DNA of 64,000 nucleotides from Listeria rocourtiae FSL F6-920 (GCF_000525975.1 NZ_AODK01000015.1:29114-93113); one strand, 5' to 3'. Shown: positions 27,078 through 38,028, counted from the first letter of the stretch. The notes: generated by a model from the letters alone, not told the origin. Program-made: numbers and translations.

Positions 27078-28284
27078 TGCGGTAGATTTATTTAAGAAGC
27101 GTTTTGGTAGTTATATGGAAGAAGTCAGCCGATATATGCGCTATATGTTAAATGATCACTTGCTTTTCGTACTGATTATTGGTGTAGGAGCGTTTGTTTA
27201 CTCGTATTCTGGCTGGGTGAAGACGCTGACGCCGGTTTTCCCAGCGATTCCTTTGATGGTGATTTTGCTGACAGCGGCAATTGCGGTGACAACGATTACC
27301 ACATTACTTAAACGGCCGGATGCGGTTTATTTGATTGTTCAGGAAAAAGCGATGGATCAGTATTTCAAAAAGGCGAATGTGGCTAGTTTTTGGATGCAGA
27401 TTTATATCTTTATTTTAGTTTTAGCTGCATGTATGCCAATGTATGCTGTTGTAACTGGGTTTAGTTTTTCGCGATTTTTTCCGTTGTTGCTCGTAATGCT
27501 TTTGATTAAGTTGTGGAATGTGTATTTTCAATGGGAATCTATGAAGCTTGAAAATGCGGATACGACGTGGCTGTTTACGCGAATTGTGGTGAGTGCAGCG
27601 CTGATTTATTTGGTGCTAGCATTTCATTTGATTTGGTCGATACCGGTGACGCTAGTCGTACTTCTAGTGAGTTATATGTGGATGAAGCGCAAAACGGTGG
27701 GGCTGACGATTCGATGGGAATATTTGATTGATAAGGAAGAAGCGCGGATGAATAGGTTCTACCGTCTGGCTAACTTGTTTACGGATGTTCCACATTTAAA
27801 AGGAACAGTGCGTCGTCGTGCGTACCTAGATTTCTTGTATCGCCCGATTCCGTATGCAAAAGAGAAGTCATTTGCATATTTGTGGAGCCGAACTTTTGTA
27901 AGAACAAATGAATTTATGGGGCTCTATGTACGCTTGACGGTTATTGCATTCTTATTGCTCGTCTTTGTGCAAGGATTTTATCTCAATATTATTTTTTCGC
28001 TCTTGTTTATTTATTTAACCGGATTTCAGTTTATTCCGATGTTACGCCATTTCGATGGACAGGTGATGTTGAGGCTTTATCCCGTTGATGACCATTTTAG
28101 GCGGCGCTCGTTTATTCATTTCTTGCGGATTTTGCTTTTGGCTCAGGCATTACTGTTTGGAATTGTGGGAATTGCGCAGAATGGTTCAATTGGTGGCGTG
28201 ATTATATTGGCGGTAAACTTAGCTTTTGTGGCAGTGTTTACATTCGTATATGTGCCATATCGGGTGAAAAGGATTTATCAATAA
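27067..28284 (+). CDS. ecsB: ABC transporter permease EcsB
   Basis: 405-residue membrane partner of EcsA with about eight to ten membrane segments in two blocks separated by a basic cytoplasmic loop (around residues 200-270, rich in Arg and Tyr). Family membership follows from sequence character and the overlap with ecsA. The N-terminal cytoplasmic stretch of ~30 residues (FKKRFGSYMEEVSRYMRYM) is typical. Confidence 0.92.
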   Translation: MKFDAVDLFKKRFGSYMEEVSRYMRYMLNDHLLFVLIIGVGAFVYSYSGWVKTLTPVFPAIPLMVILLTAAIAVTTITTLLKRPDAVYLIVQEKAMDQYFKKANVASFWMQIYIFILVLAACMPMYAVVTGFSFSRFFPLLLVMLLIKLWNVYFQWESMKLENADTTWLFTRIVVSAALIYLVLAFHLIWSIPVTLVVLLVSYMWMKRKTVGLTIRWEYLIDKEEARMNRFYRLANLFTDVPHLKGTVRRRAYLDFLYRPIPYAKEKSFAYLWSRTFVRTNEFMGLYVRLTVIAFLLLVFVQGFYLNIIFSLLFIYLTGFQFIPMLRHFDGQVMLRLYPVDDHFRRRSFIHFLRILLLAQALLFGIVGIAQNGSIGGVIILAVNLAFVAVFTFVYVPYRVKRIYQ

Positions 28285-28288
28285 GCTT

Positions 28289-28330
28289 AAAAATACGTTG
28301 TTGAAAACGGGTTTCAACAACGTATTTTTT
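28289..28330. terminator. Bidirectional terminator
   Basis: A perfect 17-bp stem (28289-28305 with 28312-28328) with flanking A and T tracts, between ecsB and the convergent hmoB. Confidence 0.92.
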
Positions 28331-28352
28331 AATGTTTAGTTGTAAACGATTA

Positions 28353-28856
28353 TTATTTTTCATCATGGAAATATTCAGGGAAATGGTAGACATCAACATG
28401 TGAGAAACCGCTTTGTGAGCTATTGCTACGAATATGCTCCATGATTTTATTGTGTTCGCGACCGGTTTTCCAATGTTGATAGTCGTCACCACTGTCCCAA
28501 AAGGTGATGATGAGGTATTTGTTTTCGGTTCTAGATTGTAGTAGTTGCATACATTGTAGACCGCGCGCTTCGTGTAAGGTCAAGGCAACAGATTGATATA
28601 ATTTTTGAAAAATAGGAACTTCTTCCGAGCGCAGGTACAGATATTCGAATGTTACAGTACCATAGCCTTTTATTTCACCAAAGTTTTGGTTGATTCGATA
28701 AGCTGTTCCTTCTTTAAAAACGGTAGATTCGGTTGTTTCCTCTAAAAGGATGGAGTCACCAAAATTTTGTAGTAGTAGGATGTTACGGGTTGGATTATCT
28801 GATAGGATTTGGCGAAGAAAGTGTTCCGTTCCGCTTGTGATATACGCGTATTTCAT
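28353..28856 (-). CDS. hmoB: Heme-degrading monooxygenase, HmoB-like
   Basis: 167 residues with a C-terminal ABM (antibiotic biosynthesis monooxygenase) ferredoxin-like domain: NKYLIITFWDSGDDYQHWK and the HSR-like segment EHNKIMEHIRS. The N-terminal half is the extra beta domain of the HmoB/YhgC type. Opens heme to release iron. It lies divergently from hemE, as yhgC does in B. subtilis, linking heme breakdown and synthesis. Confidence 0.85.
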   Translation of the reverse strand: MKYAYITSGTEHFLRQILSDNPTRNILLLQNFGDSILLEETTESTVFKEGTAYRINQNFGEIKGYGTVTFEYLYLRSEEVPIFQKLYQSVALTLHEARGLQCMQLLQSRTENKYLIITFWDSGDDYQHWKTGREHNKIMEHIRSNSSQSGFSHVDVYHFPEYFHDEK

Positions 28857-29070
28857 AAAAATGGCCTTCTTTCTATAAGTAGTATGTAGAACAGGATAAA
28901 TTATTCCATAACTAAATACTACAACTATATTCCTCTTTCTGCAAAAATAAAACGTTATGGAGTGACTTATCTGGTTTTTAACTTGTTTTTTTTGGTATGC
29001 TGTAGATTGTAATAATTATAAAGTGCGTTAGGGATTTATGTGCTTTAATGAACATGAAGGGGTTTTGTTT

Positions 29071-30130
29071 ATGAAGAGGTTAGAGAATGACTTATTTTTA
29101 CGTGCTGCTAGAAAAGAGGCTGTGGATCAGATTCCGGTTTGGTATATGCGACAAGCAGGGCGCTCACAACCAGAATATCGCAAGTTAAAGGAAAAGTATT
29201 CATTATTTGAAATTACGCATCAGCCGGAGCTGTGCGCTTATGTAACACGTCTTCCTGTTGAGCAGTATGGTGTGGATGCAGCTATTCTTTATAAAGATAT
29301 TATGACGCCACTTCCTGGTATGGGTGTGGAGGTGGAGATTAAGAGCGGGGTTGGACCAGTAATTGCGAATCCGATTCAGACGGGTAAGGATGTTGAGCGA
29401 TTGGTGTCATTTCAAGCTGATGAACATGTGCCGTATGTGTTAGATACAATTCGCTTGTTAGCAGAGGAACAGCTTACTGTACCGCTGATTGGATTTGCTG
29501 GGGCGCCGTTTACGCTTGCAAGTTATATGATTGAAGGGGGACCATCAAAAACGTATCATCAAACGAAGGCATTTATGTATACACATGAGGCGGAATGGCA
29601 TATGTTGATGCACAAATTAGCGGTGATGACGGCGGATTATTTGCTAGCACAGATTAAAGCTGGGGCTAGCGCTGTTCAAATTTTTTGATTCGTGGGTTGG
29701 TGCGCTTAGTGCCGCGGACTACCATACATATATTAAACCTGGTATTGCGCAAATTATAACAACAGTGAAGAAAGAAAGTCCGCTGACGCCTGTTATTATG
29801 CAAGCAGTTGGCGCGACGCATTTGTTGCCTGAGTGGCGAGATTTAGATGTGGATGTGGTTGGTGTAGACTGGCGGATGTCGATTGCGGATGCTAGAATGC
29901 GAGCTGGCGGCAAGGCGTTGCAGGGGAATTTGGATCCTTCGCTACTTTTGGCGCGCGAAAAATGTTTGGAGCAAGCGAATCTTATTTTAGAAGAAGGAAC
30001 GCAGGGACCAGGCTTTATTTTTAATTTAGGGCATGGTGTTTTTCCAGAGGTGCAGCCTGAGATGTTGAAGGAATTAACGGCGTTTGTACATGAGAGAAGT
30101 GCAATTTTACTAAGGGGTGGAGAGCAGTGA
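29071..30130 (+). CDS. hemE: Uroporphyrinogen decarboxylase (one frameshift)
   Basis: Converts uroporphyrinogen III to coproporphyrinogen III. Signature [16 protein letters not shown] and [17 protein letters not shown] are clear. The frame breaks at a six-T run (29681-29686): as given it ends AVQIF, while one base fewer reads [21 protein letters not shown] and gives about 352 residues, the usual size. ATG at 29071 follows AAGGGG. It overlaps hemH by four bases and leads the hemE-hemH-hemY operon. Confidence 0.93.
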
Positions 30131-31050
30131 GCAGAAAAGTTGGATTGTTGGTAATGGCATATGGAACGCCTTACAAAGATGAGGATATTGAGCGTTATTA
30201 TACAGATATTCGGCATGGACGTACGCCAAGTCAGGATTTGATTGATGATCTTCGTTCGCGGTATCACGCGATTGGTGGACTTTCTCCACTTGCTAAGATT
30301 ACGCAGGCACAAGCGTTTGGACTAGCGGAGACACTGAATGGCATGCAATCGGATATTGAATTTAAGGCGTATATTGGACTGAAGCACATTGAACCGTTTA
30401 TTGAAGATGCGGTACAGGAAATGAAAAATGATGGTTTGGAAGAAGCGATTTCGATTATTTTAGCACCGCACTATTCTAGTTTCAGTGTGAAGGAGTATAA
30501 TGGTCGAGCTCTTAAAAAAACAGAAGAGATTGGCGGGCCAGTGATTCAGACAATCGATAGTTGGTATGATGAACCGAAATTTATTGAGATGTGGACGAGA
30601 CGGATTAATGCTGTTGCGATTCCGAAAGAGGAGTTAGATAAGACAGTGCTTATTGTTTCGGCGCATAGTTTGCCGGAGAAGATTAAGGAGCACGGTGATC
30701 CATACCCAGATCAGTTGGAGGAGACAGCGAATTTGATTTTTGATCAAGTGGATGTACCACACTATGCATTGGGTTGGCAAAGTGAAGGCAAGACAGGGAC
30801 GCCTTGGCTTGGGCCTGATGTGCAGGACTTGACGCGTACTTTGTTTGCGGAGCATGGCTACAAGCATTTTATTTATACACCAGTTGGGTTTGTGGCGGAG
30901 CATTTGGAGGTGTTGTATGATAATGATTACGAGTGTAAGGTGGTGACGGATGAAATTGGAGCGGTCTATCACCGTCCACCGATGCCAAATGATGATCAGG
31001 AATTTTTAGATGTATTGGCGACAGTTGTTTGGAAAAGTTGGAATAAATAG
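30127..31050 (+). CDS. hemH: Coproporphyrin III ferrochelatase
   Basis: 307-residue monofunctional ferrochelatase (CpfC type in Gram-positives), inserting Fe2+ into coproporphyrin III. Conserved [20 protein letters not shown] at the N-terminus, the metal-site His in SAHSLPEKI, and [12 protein letters not shown] near the C-terminus. Starts with GTG overlapping the hemE stop, so translation is coupled. Confidence 0.95.
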   Translation: MSRKVGLLVMAYGTPYKDEDIERYYTDIRHGRTPSQDLIDDLRSRYHAIGGLSPLAKITQAQAFGLAETLNGMQSDIEFKAYIGLKHIEPFIEDAVQEMKNDGLEEAISIILAPHYSSFSVKEYNGRALKKTEEIGGPVIQTIDSWYDEPKFIEMWTRRINAVAIPKEELDKTVLIVSAHSLPEKIKEHGDPYPDQLEETANLIFDQVDVPHYALGWQSEGKTGTPWLGPDVQDLTRTLFAEHGYKHFIYTPVGFVAEHLEVLYDNDYECKVVTDEIGAVYHRPPMPNDDQEFLDVLATVVWKSWNK

Positions 31051-31082
31051 AGATAAATTTAACTAAAAGGTGAGTGTTTCCT

Positions 31083-32499
31083 GTGGTCAAGAAAAAAATA
31101 GTTGTGATTGGTGGCGGAATTACAGGATTGTCGAGCACGTTTTACTTAAAAAAGGGAGCTTGAAAAAAAGGGATTGGATTATGAATTGGTTTTGCTGGAA
31201 GCGGGGACAAGAGTTGGGGGAAAGATTGAAACCGTTAGACGTGATGGATATGTAATTGAGCGTGGGCCTGATTCATTTTTGAGGCGGAAGCCGGAAATGC
31301 AGACTTTGGTACAGGATCTAGGGCTGGAAGATCAGTTGATAGAAAATGCAACGGGGGATAATTATGTTCTCGCAAAACAGGATCTTCATGCGATTCCACG
31401 TGGGTCAATCATGGGAATTCCGGCGCGATATCGTTCATTTCTTAAGTCTGGATTGCTTTCTGCTAGTGGCAAGCTACGTGTGCTTGGTGATTTGTTTTTG
31501 GGAAAGCAGCAAGTGAATGGTGAGGATATGTCGTTGGGGGCTTTTTTGAGGGCACGTGTTGGTGATGAAATGGTTGATAATGTGCTGGAACCGTTAATGT
31601 CGGGAATTTATGCTGGTGATTTGTACGAGATGAGCGCAGAAGCGACTGGTGAGCATTTTTTGCGGCTGGAACGTGAACATGGAAGTCTGATTAAGGGAAT
31701 TCGCGCTATTTATAATAAAACGACGGCAAAGCAAGCTTCAGAATCGACATTTTTGACGCTAAGAGATGGTTTAACAACGATTGTGGAGGCACTAGAAAAA
31801 GAACTTTCCACTAAAATAGTAAAAAAAGGAAAGCGAGTACAAAAGATTTTAAAACAAGCGCGCGGTTATGAGTTAATGATATCCAATCAGGAAAAGCTGC
31901 AAGCTGACAGTATTTTTATTGCGTTACCATATCACGAAATTATTCCGATGTTTCGAGAGGACGCAGTTTTTGAGGAAATTGGTGAGATTCCAGCAGCGAG
32001 CGTGGCATCTGTTGGGATGATTTTTCCGAAAGATGCTATTGAGCGGGACATTAAGGGAAGTGGGTTTGTTGTGTCGCGAAATGAAGATTTTTCGATGACA
32101 GCATGTTCATGGATTCACCGAAAATGGCCACATACAGTTCCTGATGACAAAATACTGTTGCGTGCGTTCATTGGTCGTAGGAAAGAAGAATCGATTGTTG
32201 ATTTAGCGGATAAAGCGATTGAAGAGACCGTTTTGAATGATTTGAATCGAATTATGAAGATTAATCAGGCTCCTGAGTACACGATGGTCACACGCTGGCG
32301 AAATAGTATACCGCAGTATACTGTGGGACATTTGCAACGAAAAGCAGCGGTCTTAGATTTTTTTCGTCAGGAGTATCCTGGTATTTTTGCTGGGGGAGCA
32401 TCATTTGACGGTGTGGAGTTGTCGGAATGTGTGCGACAAGGAAAAGATGGAACAGCGCTGATTTTAGATTATTTGGAGGGATTGGAAGTTCAACGATAG
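31083..32499 (+). CDS. hemY: Coproporphyrinogen III oxidase (HemY/CgoX, FAD) (one frameshift)
   Basis: FAD-dependent oxidase producing coproporphyrin III for HemH. It begins with GTG at 31083 and the dinucleotide-binding VVIGGGITGLSS. After about 26 residues the frame is lost at AAAAAAGGG (31148-31156); one base fewer reads YLKKELEKKGLDYELVLLEAG and continues to 32499, giving about 471 residues. The C-terminal FAD segment (IFAGGASFDGVELSECVRQG) is intact. Third gene of the heme operon. Confidence 0.92.
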
Positions 32500-32573
32500 T
32501 TGTGTTGTATTAACATCTGGAGAAAATGCGTATGAAACCTATGCGTTGAATTGTAGTTAACACCTTCTATTCG

Positions 32574-32613
32574 AGCTTTAACGGCTGATTTTTAGCGCCG
32601 TTGAAGCTTTTCT
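32574..32613 (+). terminator. Terminator of the heme operon
   Basis: AGCTTTAACGGC pairs with GCCGTTGAAGCT (12 bp, one G-U) followed by TTTTCTTAATTT. Confidence 0.8.
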
Positions 32614-32709
32614 TAATTTATTACCATAATACTACCCAGTTTTAATCGTATTCTCATTTTCCTCGGGCATACTAGCAATATAGACAAACCCAATATGGGA
32701 GGAAAAACA

Positions 32710-33057
32710 ATGAATAGATTAGAAAAGAAAAGAATTGCAGAGAATATCAATTTATATATAAGATTGAATGGTTTCACGAAACGCTCTTTTGCGAAGGCTA
32801 CTAATTTTTCGCAAGGTACAGCAGAAGCGATTTTGAATGGTAAGGTTATAAGTAATGCGAAATTCAATAAATACATACTGAATATAACTGAAAAGCTAGG
32901 GTTGGATCCTCATTATTTTGAACAAAATAAGGAAGCAATTCTATCAATGCCAATTCATTATCAAGAAGAAGAAGAGAAGATTCATATCGGTGACGAGAAA
33001 TACAATACTATTAGCGCGATGCTAAAAATTGGTGATGTCTATTATAGCAATTTGTAA
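32710..33057 (+). CDS. Small XRE-like helix-turn-helix protein
   Basis: 115 residues. Residues 1-70 resemble a Cro/XRE-type HTH (IRLNGFTKRSFAKATNFS, then GTAEAILNGKVIS), followed by an acidic tail. DNA binding is inferred from this pattern, not from a clear signature. GGGAGGAAAAAC precedes the ATG at 32710. It stands alone after the heme terminator and marks the left end of the accessory block; similar small proteins occur in Listeria prophage and plasticity regions. Confidence 0.7.
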   Translation: MNRLEKKRIAENINLYIRLNGFTKRSFAKATNFSQGTAEAILNGKVISNAKFNKYILNITEKLGLDPHYFEQNKEAILSMPIHYQEEEEKIHIGDEKYNTISAMLKIGDVYYSNL

Positions 33058-33066
33058 TGAGAAAGA

Positions 33067-33099
33067 GTTGGTGTCCAAGCGTTTGGATGCCAACTTTTT
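33067..33099 (+). terminator. Terminator after the HTH gene
   Basis: GTTGGTGTCCAA pairs with TTGGATGCCAAC around a short loop, followed by five Ts. Confidence 0.8.
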
Positions 33100-33178
33100 A
33101 TTTGAAATTCGGAATACATCATGATTGAAATATGGTATTGTTTAGTGGCAGGTTGTTTGAAGAAAGGAGTTGTTAGAT

Positions 33179-33887
33179 TGAAACCGGCAGCGATTTGTTT
33201 TTTTTTGATTTAGATGGGACTTTATTGCCGGTTGATTCTACGGTGGTGACGAGTTCGGTGAATGTTTTACAGAAATTACGTGCAAAAAATATTATGCCGA
33301 TTATCGCTACGGACGTACATTATGTGAGATTGAGCATGTGCTTGAAGTAACGGAAATGACGTCTGTAATTGCGATGAATGGTCAGTATGTTTCGTATAGT
33401 GGGAAAGAAGTATACACGAGTCCAATTGATGTGGATGAGATTAAAGCGTTACATAAAGGAGCTAAGTCACAAAATGTCGAAATGGCTGTTTATACGGAGT
33501 CTAAAATTCGTGGGACGGCGCAAAATGAGGTAATGGATAAGCATTATTGTTATTTAGGTGAGGAATCGTCGGATGTGGAGCTTTATCTGAATGAACCAAT
33601 CTATATGTTGTTGTTACTGTTGGAACATGGAGCTGATTATTTTCCAGAGCGTTTTCCTTATTTTCAATTTGTACGGAATACACCGTTCAGTAATGATGTA
33701 GTGCCAAAAGGTGATTCAAAAACACAAGGGATTGCCAAGCTACTGGAAGTCATGGATTTTGAGGATGTTCCTACATACGCGTTTGGTGATGGAATGAATG
33801 ATTTGGAGATGTTTGAGGCTGTGGATCACGCGATTGCAATGGGATTGAAAAAAGGACTGCGATTATGCGGTTTACTTTAAAGGATGA
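33179..33887 (+). pseudogene. Cof-type HAD phosphatase, several frameshifts
   Basis: A HAD-superfamily sugar-phosphate phosphatase in pieces. The N-terminus from TTG at 33179 (MKPAAIC) meets a nine-T run at 33208-33216; adjusting it reads FFDLDGTLLPVD, the catalytic DxD motif. A second break near 33310 lacks one G (IIAT then GRTLCEIEHVLEV). The longest intact part is 33338-33880 with AFGDGMNDLEMFEAVDHAIAMG. Near the end, further indels are needed to read ADYAVYFKG and stop at 33887. Because both insertions and deletions are required, either real decay or poor local sequence is possible. Confidence 0.75.
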
Positions 33888-33891
33888 TATG

Positions 33892-33928
33892 AAAAAAGCC
33901 AGATGACAAAACATCATCTGGCTTTTTA
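33892..33928. terminator. Bidirectional terminator
   Basis: A 15-bp stem (33892-33906 with 33914-33928) with A and T tracts. It serves the HAD gene and possibly the convergent treC. Confidence 0.9.
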
Positions 33929-34084
33929 TAGCGCCCTTAAACTGCCTTCCACAAAGCATTGATGTTTAAGAGGTTGGCAGTGGAATCTTCACACTGCTTG
34001 TAGGCTCATCGCATGAAATAATATTAACACGCGATGCTTGTAAAGTAAAGTATTATTTGCAACTAGTACTTTTTGAAGCTGGTT

Positions 34085-35756
34085 TTATTTTATATGCAAA
34101 AGCAAGGCTTCGTAAGGTTGCAAAACAAGCGTATTTGTTATTGCTTCATGCGGATAATTAGATTCGAGAATCTGACAAGTTTTATGATGATGTCGTTCTG
34201 GAAGATTCCAAACTTGCTCCTCTGCACTAAAATTACCTACGACAAGCAATGTTTCACTATTCCATTGACGCTCGTAATCGTAAATCGTTTCACTGGTAGC
34301 GTCTAGTAACCGGAAATCACCATTTGCAAAAATTTCATGGCTACGGCGTAAAGCAATTAGGCGTTGATACGTATAAAAAATAGAATCAGGATTCGCGAGG
34401 GCTTTCTCCGCTGTCCAAGTGTCTTTGTGAATCGGTGCGAGCCAAGGTTTTCCGTTTGTGAAACCAGAATGAGCATCGTCGTTCCATTGCATTGGAATTC
34501 GAGCATTCTCCCGTGATTTTTCACGCAAAATTTTGTAATGCGTCGGTCTCGGGCATACCGTCTGCAAGCATTTGCTTGTAGGCATTCCGTGACTCTGCAT
34601 CATCGTACTGCGAAATATCCGTAAAATTAGCATCAGTCATCGCAATTTCTTCACCTTGATAAATATAGGTAGTTCCTTGTAAACCAAACAAGATAATTGC
34701 TAGAAGTTTTGCGCTCTGCTCCCGATATATTTGATCGTCGGCAAAACGTGCAAGCGCTCTTGGTTGGTCATGATTCGTCCAGAATAAGGCATTCCAACCA
34801 CCGCCAGCCGCCATTTTCAACTGCCATTCGGACATGACACGCTTTAAATCTGATAGTCGATATTTCGCACTAGCCCATTTCTTCCCGTTAGGATAGTCGA
34901 CTTTCATATGATGAAAATTGAACACCATCGACAGCTCTTCGCGTTTTGGATGCGTATATTTAATGCATTGTTCAGGTGTTGTGGAGGACATTTCGCCGAC
35001 AGTCACAAGATTATATTTCTCAAAAACGCGCCGATTCATCTGATGTAAATACTCATGAACATGTGGTCCATCAACATAAAATTTGCGGCCATCATCCTGT
35101 GCTGTTGCCAATGAATCATTCGGAAAATCAAGGTTTTTTGAGATGTTATTAATGACATCTAAACGGAAACCGTCGATACCTTTCTCGCCCCACCAAGCCA
35201 TCATTTGATAGATTTCTTCTTGGAGATTCGGGTTCTCCCAGTTTAAATCTGGCATCCCTACTTCATAAAGATGCAGGTAATATTGGCCAGATGCGGCATC
35301 TAGCTCCCATGCTGAACCGCTGAACTTTGAAAGCCAGTTATTCGGTGGCCCACCGTCTGGTGCGGGGTCTTTCCAAATATAATAATCGCGATACGGGTTG
35401 TCCTTGCCTTTTAGCGCTTCTTGAAACCAGTGATGCTGATACGATGTGTGGTTGACTACCATGTCCATCATAATCTTTAACCCACGACGGTGCGCTTCTT
35501 CTAAAAGCTCTTCAAAATCAGCCATTGTTCCGTACTGTGGGTCAATCGCAAAATAATCTGCAATATCGTAGCCATTATCGCGTTGTGGTGATACATACAT
35601 TGGTGTTAACCAGACTAAATCGATGCCGAGTTTGGCGAGATAATCTAATTTCTCAATAATACCGCGAATGTCACCGATTCCATCGCCATTTGTATCGTTA
35701 AAACTGCGCGGGTAAATCTGGTATACTGTTCCTTTTTTCCACCATTCATTGTTCAT
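34085..35756 (-). CDS. treC: Alpha,alpha-phosphotrehalase, GH13 (one frameshift)
   Basis: Hydrolyses trehalose-6-phosphate to glucose and glucose-6-phosphate. GH13 catalytic motifs present: MDMVVNHTS, GFRLDVINNIS (nucleophile Asp), TVGEMSS (acid Glu) and FWTNHDQPRA. ATG at 35756 follows AGGAGGA. The frame breaks near 34527-34534; one base fewer joins TDALQ to ILREKSRENARIPMQW and yields 556 residues, normal for TreC/TreA. It is 14 bases downstream of treP, forming an operon. Confidence 0.92.
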
Positions 35757-35770
35757 CTTAAAAAATCCTC

Positions 35771-37189
35771 CTAAAATCCTGCATTTCCTTGTTTTCGTCT
35801 TGCTAATCCGATAATACATGTTAGTACAAAGGGAACACCAATCGCAATCAGCATACCAATTGCATATGCTCCCCAACCAGCTCGCGTAATGGAGAGGATT
35901 GAGAACAAACCGCTGACACCGATAGATTGTGAGATGACTCCGTTGTAAGCGATGAATCCGCCGGCAAGTCCAGCACCAATCATCGAACAAACGAAGGCGT
36001 ATTTAGCTCGTAAATTGACTCCAAACATCGCGGGTTCTGTAATGCCAAGATAGGCTGAAAGTGCGGAAGTGAGCGCAATGCTACGATTCTTTTTGTCACG
36101 AGTTACAAAAGCCATAGCAAGTGCAGCCGAGCCTTGCGCTGTATCGGAAAGTGCTTGAATTGGCCAAAACATCGTTCTACCCGTCGTTGAAATAAGTTGT
36201 AGATTGACGGCAAGGAAGGCATGGTGCATCCCAGTAATAACTAGAAGAGCAAAACAGGCACCGAATAGAATACCAGTAATCATTGGTGAAATATTAGATA
36301 GGCCAACAATCCCATCTGTAATCCAGTTAGAAATCCAGAGTGTGATAGGCCCAATCGCAATGAGTGAAAGTGCGCTCGTCACGAGAAGTGTTACTGGGGC
36401 TACAATCAGTAATTGGAAAGCGTCGGCAACGACACGGCGTAGCGCTTTTTCAATGGAAGCGTATACCCAAGCAGCCACAAGAACTGGCAATACTTGACCT
36501 TGGTAACCGATTTGTGCCACTTCAAGTCCAAAGAAGTTCCAGTACTGAGGCTCTTTCACCCCGATATCATAAGCACTCATCAATGCAGGATTCACCAGCA
36601 CGAGTCCGAGCACAATTCCCATCAGCGGGTTTCCACCGAAATATTTTACAGCCGACCAACCAACAAGCGCTGGCAAGAAGGCAAAGGCGGTCCCAGCAAT
36701 CATACTAATCATTCCAGCAATACTAGCTAAGTTCGGATACATATCAACAAGTGATTTACCCTCGACAAAAATTCCAACACCAACGAGTACATTATTAATA
36801 CCAAGTAAAAGACCACTAGCTACAATTGCTGGCAAAATTGGAATGAAAACGTCGGCTAGCATTTTCACGATTTTTTGAAGTGGATTTAATTTTTTCGCAT
36901 TTTCTTCTTTCAGTTCTGCGGTAGTGACTTCTTTGACATTCGTCTGACGAACGAGTTCTTCGTAGGCTTTATCAACGGTTCCTTGGCCGATAACGACTTG
37001 GTACTGGCCATTAGAACTGAAATTGCCTCGGACAATATCAATTTCTTTTAGTGCTTCTTCATCCACAATGGATTCATCCTTAAGCTGAAAACGGAGACGA
37101 GAAATACAATGCGTCGCCATATTGATATTATCTTCGCCACCAATTGCTGCAATTATTGCTGCGATATTCTTTTTTGTAACCTTTGCCAT
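35771..37189 (-). CDS. treP: Trehalose-specific PTS transporter, EIIBC
   Basis: 472 residues: an N-terminal EIIB domain with the phosphorylated Cys28 in MATHCISRLRF, then an EIIC domain with about ten membrane segments. No EIIA domain, so it must borrow one, usually the glucose-type EIIA. The sugar is inferred from the linked phosphotrehalase and TreR-type regulator. Start at 37189 has GAGGGG upstream; the frame can be opened to 37273 but that would include the promoter. It carries its own promoter with operator and cre site. Confidence 0.92.
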   Translation of the reverse strand: MAKVTKKNIAAIIAAIGGEDNINMATHCISRLRFQLKDESIVDEEALKEIDIVRGNFSSNGQYQVVIGQGTVDKAYEELVRQTNVKEVTTAELKEENAKKLNPLQKIVKMLADVFIPILPAIVASGLLLGINNVLVGVGIFVEGKSLVDMYPNLASIAGMISMIAGTAFAFLPALVGWSAVKYFGGNPLMGIVLGLVLVNPALMSAYDIGVKEPQYWNFFGLEVAQIGYQGQVLPVLVAAWVYASIEKALRRVVADAFQLLIVAPVTLLVTSALSLIAIGPITLWISNWITDGIVGLSNISPMITGILFGACFALLVITGMHHAFLAVNLQLISTTGRTMFWPIQALSDTAQGSAALAMAFVTRDKKNRSIALTSALSAYLGITEPAMFGVNLRAKYAFVCSMIGAGLAGGFIAYNGVISQSIGVSGLFSILSITRAGWGAYAIGMLIAIGVPFVLTCIIGLARRKQGNAGF

Positions 37190-37222
37190 CTTAAAATTCC
37201 CCTCTTTCTGATAATTATAATA

Positions 37223-37237
37223 TGTAATCGATTTCAT
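37223..37237 (-). promoter_or_regulatory. CcpA cre site
   Basis: ATGAAATCGATTACA on the minus strand fits the cre consensus WTGNAANCGNWNNCW at every fixed position and lies just after the predicted -10, where CcpA binding would block initiation. Confidence 0.8.
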
Positions 37238-37244
37238 TAGATTT

Positions 37245-37273
37245 ATTATAAGTTGTTTAAACAACTTATGCAA
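37245..37273 (-). promoter_or_regulatory. treP sigma-A promoter
   Basis: TTGCAT (37273-37268) and a perfect TATAAT (37250-37245) with a 17-base spacer, read leftward. The spacer is filled by a palindromic operator. Confidence 0.85.
37248..37269 (-). promoter_or_regulatory. TreR-type operator 1
   Basis: A perfect 22-bp palindrome centred on TTGTTTAAACAA that spans the space between -35 and -10 of the treP promoter. GntR-family TreR proteins bind sites of this kind. Confidence 0.8.
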
Positions 37274-37280
37274 GCCTTTT

Positions 37281-37306
37281 CTTAAATTTGTTTAAACAAA
37301 TTTAAG
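37281..37306 (-). promoter_or_regulatory. TreR-type operator 2 (upstream palindrome)
   Basis: A perfect 26-bp palindrome with the same TTTGTTTAAACAAA core, centred about 35 bases upstream of operator 1. Two sites on nearly the same helical face would suit cooperative repressor binding. It also abuts the terminator of the upstream operon. Confidence 0.7.
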
Positions 37307-37331
37307 AAACCTCGCTAAGGCGAGGTTTCTT
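37304..37331 (-). terminator. Terminator of the ABC transporter operon
   Basis: AAGAAACCTCG pairs perfectly with CGAGGTTTCTT around a 6-base loop just after the ATPase stop. It insulates treP from the upstream genes. Confidence 0.8.
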
Positions 37332-37333
37332 AC

Positions 37334-38011
37334 TCAAAATGTTTCTATTAATTGTTTGCCTTTTAATGTTAAGGTAATATCGGATTGTTTGGCAATTGAT
37401 TTATCGTGCGTTACCATGATGATGCATTTTCCTTTTTGATGAGCCAATGCTTTGAATAAGTAGATGATTTTTTCTGCGGTTTCGCCATCTAGATTCCCAG
37501 TTGGTTCGTCTGCAAAGATAATCTGGGCGCTACCGGAGAGGGCTCGGGCGATGGTGACACGTTGTTGTTGTCCACCGCTGAGCTTTAGGACGGGGCGCTT
37601 TATTTGGTCTTCGGTAAGTCCAACTTCTGTTAAAACTTTAATGGCATGGGCACGCTTGTTTCTCATACCAGGATGCTGAATGCCGATTGCTGTTATGACA
37701 TTTTGTAGCGCGGTCATGTAGGGAATCAGATTATATGCTTGAAAAATGATGGCACAATGGTTTTTGCGGTATTTTTGTAAGCTTAGTGATTTGTTAATGC
37801 TCTGTTTTTGGAATAATACTTGCCCTTGATTTGGTATATCGAGGCCCGATGCGATGGAGAGGATAGTTGTTTTTCCAGAACCGGATGGACCTAAGATAGT
37901 ATAGAATGTGCTGGCGTCAAAGTCATAAGATGTATTTTCTAAAATGGTTTGGGTTTTGCCACCAGACTGGTATTGATAAGATAGATTGTTTAACGATAAA
38001 ATATTTTCCAT
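37334..38011 (-). CDS. ABC transporter ATPase, LolD/MacB type
   Basis: 225 residues. Walker [11 protein letters not shown], signature [16 protein letters not shown], Walker [15 protein letters not shown] and H-loop MVTHDKSIA. Works with the MacB-like permease encoded directly upstream. The pair lies behind a two-component system, a layout common for peptide-antibiotic sensing and resistance, but the cargo is not evident from sequence. Confidence 0.92.
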   Translation of the reverse strand: MENILSLNNLSYQYQSGGKTQTILENTSYDFDASTFYTILGPSGSGKTTILSIASGLDIPNQGQVLFQKQSINKSLSLQKYRKNHCAIIFQAYNLIPYMTALQNVITAIGIQHPGMRNKRAHAIKVLTEVGLTEDQIKRPVLKLSGGQQQRVTIARALSGSAQIIFADEPTGNLDGETAEKIIYLFKALAHQKGKCIIMVTHDKSIAKQSDITLTLKGKQLIETF

Positions 38012-38028
38012 ATAAATTCACCTGTCCT

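Noticed and set aside
28900..28960. SigB promoter upstream of hmoB
   Set aside because: GTTT is followed at suitable distance only by AGGAAT, a poor match to GGGTAT.
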